24,014 nucleotides of DNA from SURF-21 sp964529285 (GTDB lineage: Bacteria; Actinomycetota; Geothermincolia; Geothermincolales; RBG-13-55-18): contig CAZGWK010000051.1 of the NCBI GenBank assembly GCA_964529285.1, forward strand, positions 1-24,014. The letters run 5' to 3'. Below the pieces are notes generated by a model. The model saw nothing but the letters and a program-made list of their open reading frames with translations, was not told the DNA's origin and made no database searches. The position numbers and the translations under genes are program-made. Position 1 is the stretch's first letter; the number at the start of each line of letters is the position of its first letter. Positions 21,899-24,014 of this stretch are shown piece after piece.

Positions 21899-22507
21899 TC
21901 AGAGATTTATGTCTATATCGCCGCTCACCTTGGCTATAGTGATCTTCGTACTGCCCTCGAAGAGCTCGGCGATCACCGTGGTCACGGCTCCGCCCTGGCC
22001 CGTGAACATCCAGCTGGTCACCTCTGCGGAGGTGCTCATCGGTTCCCCCAGCCGCTCCTTGTACCAGCTGACCACCTTGCTGATGTCGTCATCGGTGGTG
22101 AACTCGGCTCCGGATACGCTCAGCTGCTTGTCGCCGGAGCTTGTCGTGCCACTGACTCCGCTCCCATCGACATACTCCGAACCCGGATATATCGGCGCTC
22201 CCAGCGATTCCTCACTGGGCGCCTCCTCCTGTACCTCGATGGTGGCCTGCTCTCCATCTTCGCCCTCGATGGTAACCTTGCCGCTCTCTCCTTCTTCGTG
22301 CGGCTCCTCCACGGTTATCTCTCTCTCTCCGTCATCCCTCTCCCCTTGCCCATCTTCCTCGGCTTCGGCGTTTGCATCGCCGTTGCCCCCCGGGCTTCCG
22401 TTTCCCCCGCTGTCTTCTCCGCCGCCGCAGCCGCAAAGAAAGGCAAGGGCGGCGATACAGACGAGTACGAGCAGTAAGGTAAGGGTCTTTTTCAAGTCTT
22501 TACTCAT
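21899..22507 (-). CDS. Lipoprotein with acidic low-complexity linker
   Basis: A 202-aa predicted lipoprotein. The signal peptide has a KDLKK basic start, a hydrophobic core (LTLLLVLVCIAALAF) and the lipobox LCGC, giving Cys27 as lipidated residue. Residues 28-90 are a Gly-, Glu- and Asp-rich linker (GGNGSPGGNGDANAEAEEDG). The C-terminal domain (about 98-202) starts YPGSEYVDGS, continues FTTDDDISKVVSWYKERLG and ends TKITIAKVSGDIDIN; it is a small alpha/beta domain seen in many uncharacterised lipoproteins. ATG at 22507 with GGAGGGAG upstream is chosen. It is not obviously part of the CoA pathway; a role at the cell surface is unknown. Confidence 0.85.
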   Translation of the reverse strand: MSKDLKKTLTLLLVLVCIAALAFLCGCGGGEDSGGNGSPGGNGDANAEAEEDGQGERDDGEREITVEEPHEEGESGKVTIEGEDGEQATIEVQEEAPSEESLGAPIYPGSEYVDGSGVSGTTSSGDKQLSVSGAEFTTDDDISKVVSWYKERLGEPMSTSAEVTSWMFTGQGGAVTTVIAELFEGSTKITIAKVSGDIDINL

Positions 22508-22556
22508 TTCCGTCTCCCTCCGCATCCGCCAATTTTGAAAGGCTTACGGTATTTAG

Positions 22557-22583
22557 AGTATAAACCATGCCGGCAGGTTCAAA
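22557..22583 (-). promoter_or_regulatory. Possible lipoprotein promoter
   Basis: On the minus strand a good -10, TATACT (22562-22557), lies 50 nt before the lipoprotein ATG. The best upstream -35 candidate, TTTGAA (22583-22578), is only 15 nt away, so the promoter is tentative. Confidence 0.35.
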
Positions 22584-22647
22584 CTACGGTACCGCTCCCC
22601 GTGCATCCGAGCCGGCCTTTGCGGGCATGATTTCCGTGAACGAAGGT

Positions 22648-23733
22648 TTAGCTGCAGCTCACCGGGCTGAAACCCGGGATAGCCGAGCTCTTTCTACCCT
22701 TGCGGATACCCTCCCCGATAAGGCGCAGGGAACGCTTCGGTCCGAGAATGCGCGCGAGTTCCTCCAGGAGGTCTACGCGCGAGCGCAGCCCGCTCCACAC
22801 ATCCCGCTTGAAGTGGAATACGGCGGCGAAGTTACGGGTGAAGCGCTGGAATTCCTCGTTCGCCTTGTCGACGTCATCCACCGCCATGGCCGCTACTTTC
22901 CCGGTGACCAGGGCGCCCGAGATCCCGAAGCCCATGAAGGGGTCTATGGCGCCAGAAATGGTGCCGCACATGATCAGGTCGTTGCGTATGAGGCGCGGGC
23001 TGTCGGCTACCACCACCGGCACGGCTCCGCTCACGTATTCCCAGTCCCCATAGTCCACGCCCTCCATGCGGCCCCTGAAATCACGGTACCTCTCCAGGCA
23101 GTCCCGGCCGACTTGCTGTCCGTAGGAGAAGAGGAGGTCGTAGTAGATACCGTTGCAGTATGAGATATATCCATATTCGGTGATGCATTCGTCCAGCCAT
23201 ATCCAGGAATAACCGGAACGATCCGACTCCCCCCTCGCCATCCAGCCATACCAGGTACCGTAGGGTATATCCAGCAATCGGTATGCTTCTGGATTGAGCC
23301 CGCAAGCGATGATGGTAGCGGGGGGAAGGGATTGCAGCACCTCGCGGGTGAGCTCCCTTTCGAACTCGAACTCCACCCCCACCTCCAGGCACTTCTCGTA
23401 CAGCAGGGCGTCCAGGCTGGTGGGGCGAGAGCTGCGTTCGACGGTGTAGGCCCCCGCCACCGGCAAAGGGATCAGCATGTCGTGAAGGTAGAGTGATATG
23501 GATTCCACGGCATGGAAAGCCGGGGATATGTCGATACCTATGTACTGCGACGTTGCCTCCACGTCCAGGGGAGTCGTGTGCGTCGATGGGTTATATATAC
23601 GGGATCCCCCGAAGGAAGCCTCCCTCTCCCTTACCAGGACATCGTGACCTTCCTGCGCCAGGTTGTAAGCTGCGATGAGGCCGGACATCCCCGCTCCGTA
23701 GATCAAGACTTCTTTATGCTGCAATCCCTTCAC
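22648..23733 (-). CDS. FAD-dependent oxidoreductase, geranylgeranyl-reductase-like
   Basis: A protein of about 361 aa with an N-terminal Rossmann motif YGAGMSGLIAAYNLAQEG (the dinucleotide-binding GxGxxG), an ERE segment after the second strand, and the C-terminal block ISGAIDPFMGFGISGALVTGKVAA typical of geranylgeranyl-reductase/PHBH-type flavoproteins. No transmembrane segment is evident. The reaction may be C=C reduction or hydroxylation of a hydrophobic substrate. The start is unsure: GTG at 23733 directly adjoins its GGGAGG site, while an in-frame TTG at 23724 sits about 10 nt after it and is better placed, giving 358 aa. A perfect TATAAT lies upstream at 23769-23764 (minus strand). It precedes the lipoprotein's opposite end by 140 bp and is probably its own transcription unit. 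Confidence 0.82.
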   Translation of the reverse strand: MKGLQHKEVLIYGAGMSGLIAAYNLAQEGHDVLVREREASFGGSRIYNPSTHTTPLDVEATSQYIGIDISPAFHAVESISLYLHDMLIPLPVAGAYTVERSSRPTSLDALLYEKCLEVGVEFEFERELTREVLQSLPPATIIACGLNPEAYRLLDIPYGTWYGWMARGESDRSGYSWIWLDECITEYGYISYCNGIYYDLLFSYGQQVGRDCLERYRDFRGRMEGVDYGDWEYVSGAVPVVVADSPRLIRNDLIMCGTISGAIDPFMGFGISGALVTGKVAAMAVDDVDKANEEFQRFTRNFAAVFHFKRDVWSGLRSRVDLLEELARILGPKRSLRLIGEGIRKGRKSSAIPGFSPVSCS

Positions 23734-23763
23734 CTCCCGTAATCCACTGGTAGACCGCCATCA

Positions 23764-23769
23764 ATTATA
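23764..23769 (-). promoter_or_regulatory. -10 box TATAAT of the geranylgeranyl-reductase-like gene
   Basis: A consensus TATAAT on the minus strand, 30 to 40 nt before the possible start codons, in an AT-rich patch. No good -35 is found 15-18 nt upstream, so the promoter may be weak or activator-dependent. Confidence 0.4.
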
Positions 23770-23931
23770 CATAAACGCGCCACATAGCAGGAGCTCAGAC
23801 GGCTGCGCGTTGCGTGCCCGGAGAAGACTCCCCACATTCCAGGCAGTCCGCAAGAGATTCCTTCAGCCATACGCAAGCAACAGCAAAACGGGGAGGTGCA
23901 GGCACGAAGTGAGCATAATATGGGGTGTGGG

Positions 23932-24002
23932 TGACCCCCGGTGTGCACGATGGAGGCCTGACCCCCGATGTGGAAAATGGAGGGCTGACCCCAGGTATAT
24001 GC
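23932..24002. repeat. 27-bp TGACCCC tandem repeats, IS-end-like
   Basis: Two full 27-bp units (23932-23958 and 23959-23985) start TGACCCCCG and share TGTG, ATGGAGG and a terminal C; a third, partial unit begins TGACCCCAGG at 23986. Multiple short TGACCCC-bearing repeats of this kind are seen at the ends of IS21-type insertion sequences, as I recall them. No transposase lies inside the window, so an IS may begin just to the right. The rest of the gap from 23734 holds the promoter noted above and nothing else recognisable. Confidence 0.55.
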
Positions 24003-24014
24003 TCAGCGGTCGGA

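Noticed and set aside
23730..23948. A 72-codon minus-strand frame at the right edge
   Set aside because: It crosses the TATAAT box and enters the 27-bp repeats; the Cys-rich translation has no domain.

Overview
The window is a gene-dense, GC-rich bacterial locus devoted to CoA-thioester (acyl or alicyclic/steroid-like) metabolism. It holds nineteen intact protein genes and one broken one. Strong GGAGG-type ribosome binding sites, short intergenic gaps and TTGACx/TAxxxT promoters are typical of a bacterium. Many iron-sulfur and flavin redox proteins (two DUF2148 proteins, a ferredoxin-nitroreductase, a flavoprotein-FNR-ferredoxin fusion) suggest an anaerobe or facultative anaerobe, perhaps a deep-branching actinobacterial or Desulfobacterota-like lineage. 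The sequence alone does not fix the taxonomy, and no rRNA or tRNA is present.

Layout. (1) 27-4836, minus strand: an operon read SCP2-like carrier protein, two DUF2148 iron-sulfur proteins, an acyl-CoA synthetase, an acyl-CoA dehydrogenase. (2) 5191-6099, plus: an acetoacetate-decarboxylase-family protein. (3) 6133-7780: a divergent SDR dehydrogenase / TetR regulator pair. (4) 7935-9664, plus: a tandem-domain V4R-like protein followed by a paralogue that lost about 390 nt and its reading frame. (5) 9665-15222, minus: SCPx-type thiolase, Cys-rich TIGR04076-like protein, ferredoxin-nitroreductase and a second acyl-CoA synthetase. All three gaps between these genes carry the same three-hairpin repeat. 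(6) 15373-17904, minus: two abutting acyl-CoA dehydrogenase genes, one apparently non-catalytic. (7) 18143-21661, minus: an 878-aa triple-fusion redox flavoprotein and an enoyl-CoA hydratase. (8) 21899-23733, minus: a lipoprotein and a geranylgeranyl-reductase-like flavoprotein. (9) The right edge carries 27-bp TGACCCC repeats that resemble insertion-sequence ends.

How it fits together: ligases activate an acid to its CoA ester, dehydrogenases desaturate it, the hydratase adds water, the SDR may oxidise the alcohol and the thiolase cleaves. SCP2 may carry a hydrophobic CoA ester, and the iron-sulfur/flavin proteins may move the electrons or reduce C=C bonds. A nearly identical double dyad (core GATACCATRGTAT) covers the promoter of the SCP2 operon, the SDR/tetR divergent region and the thiolase promoter. 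The local TetR protein is therefore the likely repressor of a three-promoter regulon. The substrate cannot be read from the sequence.
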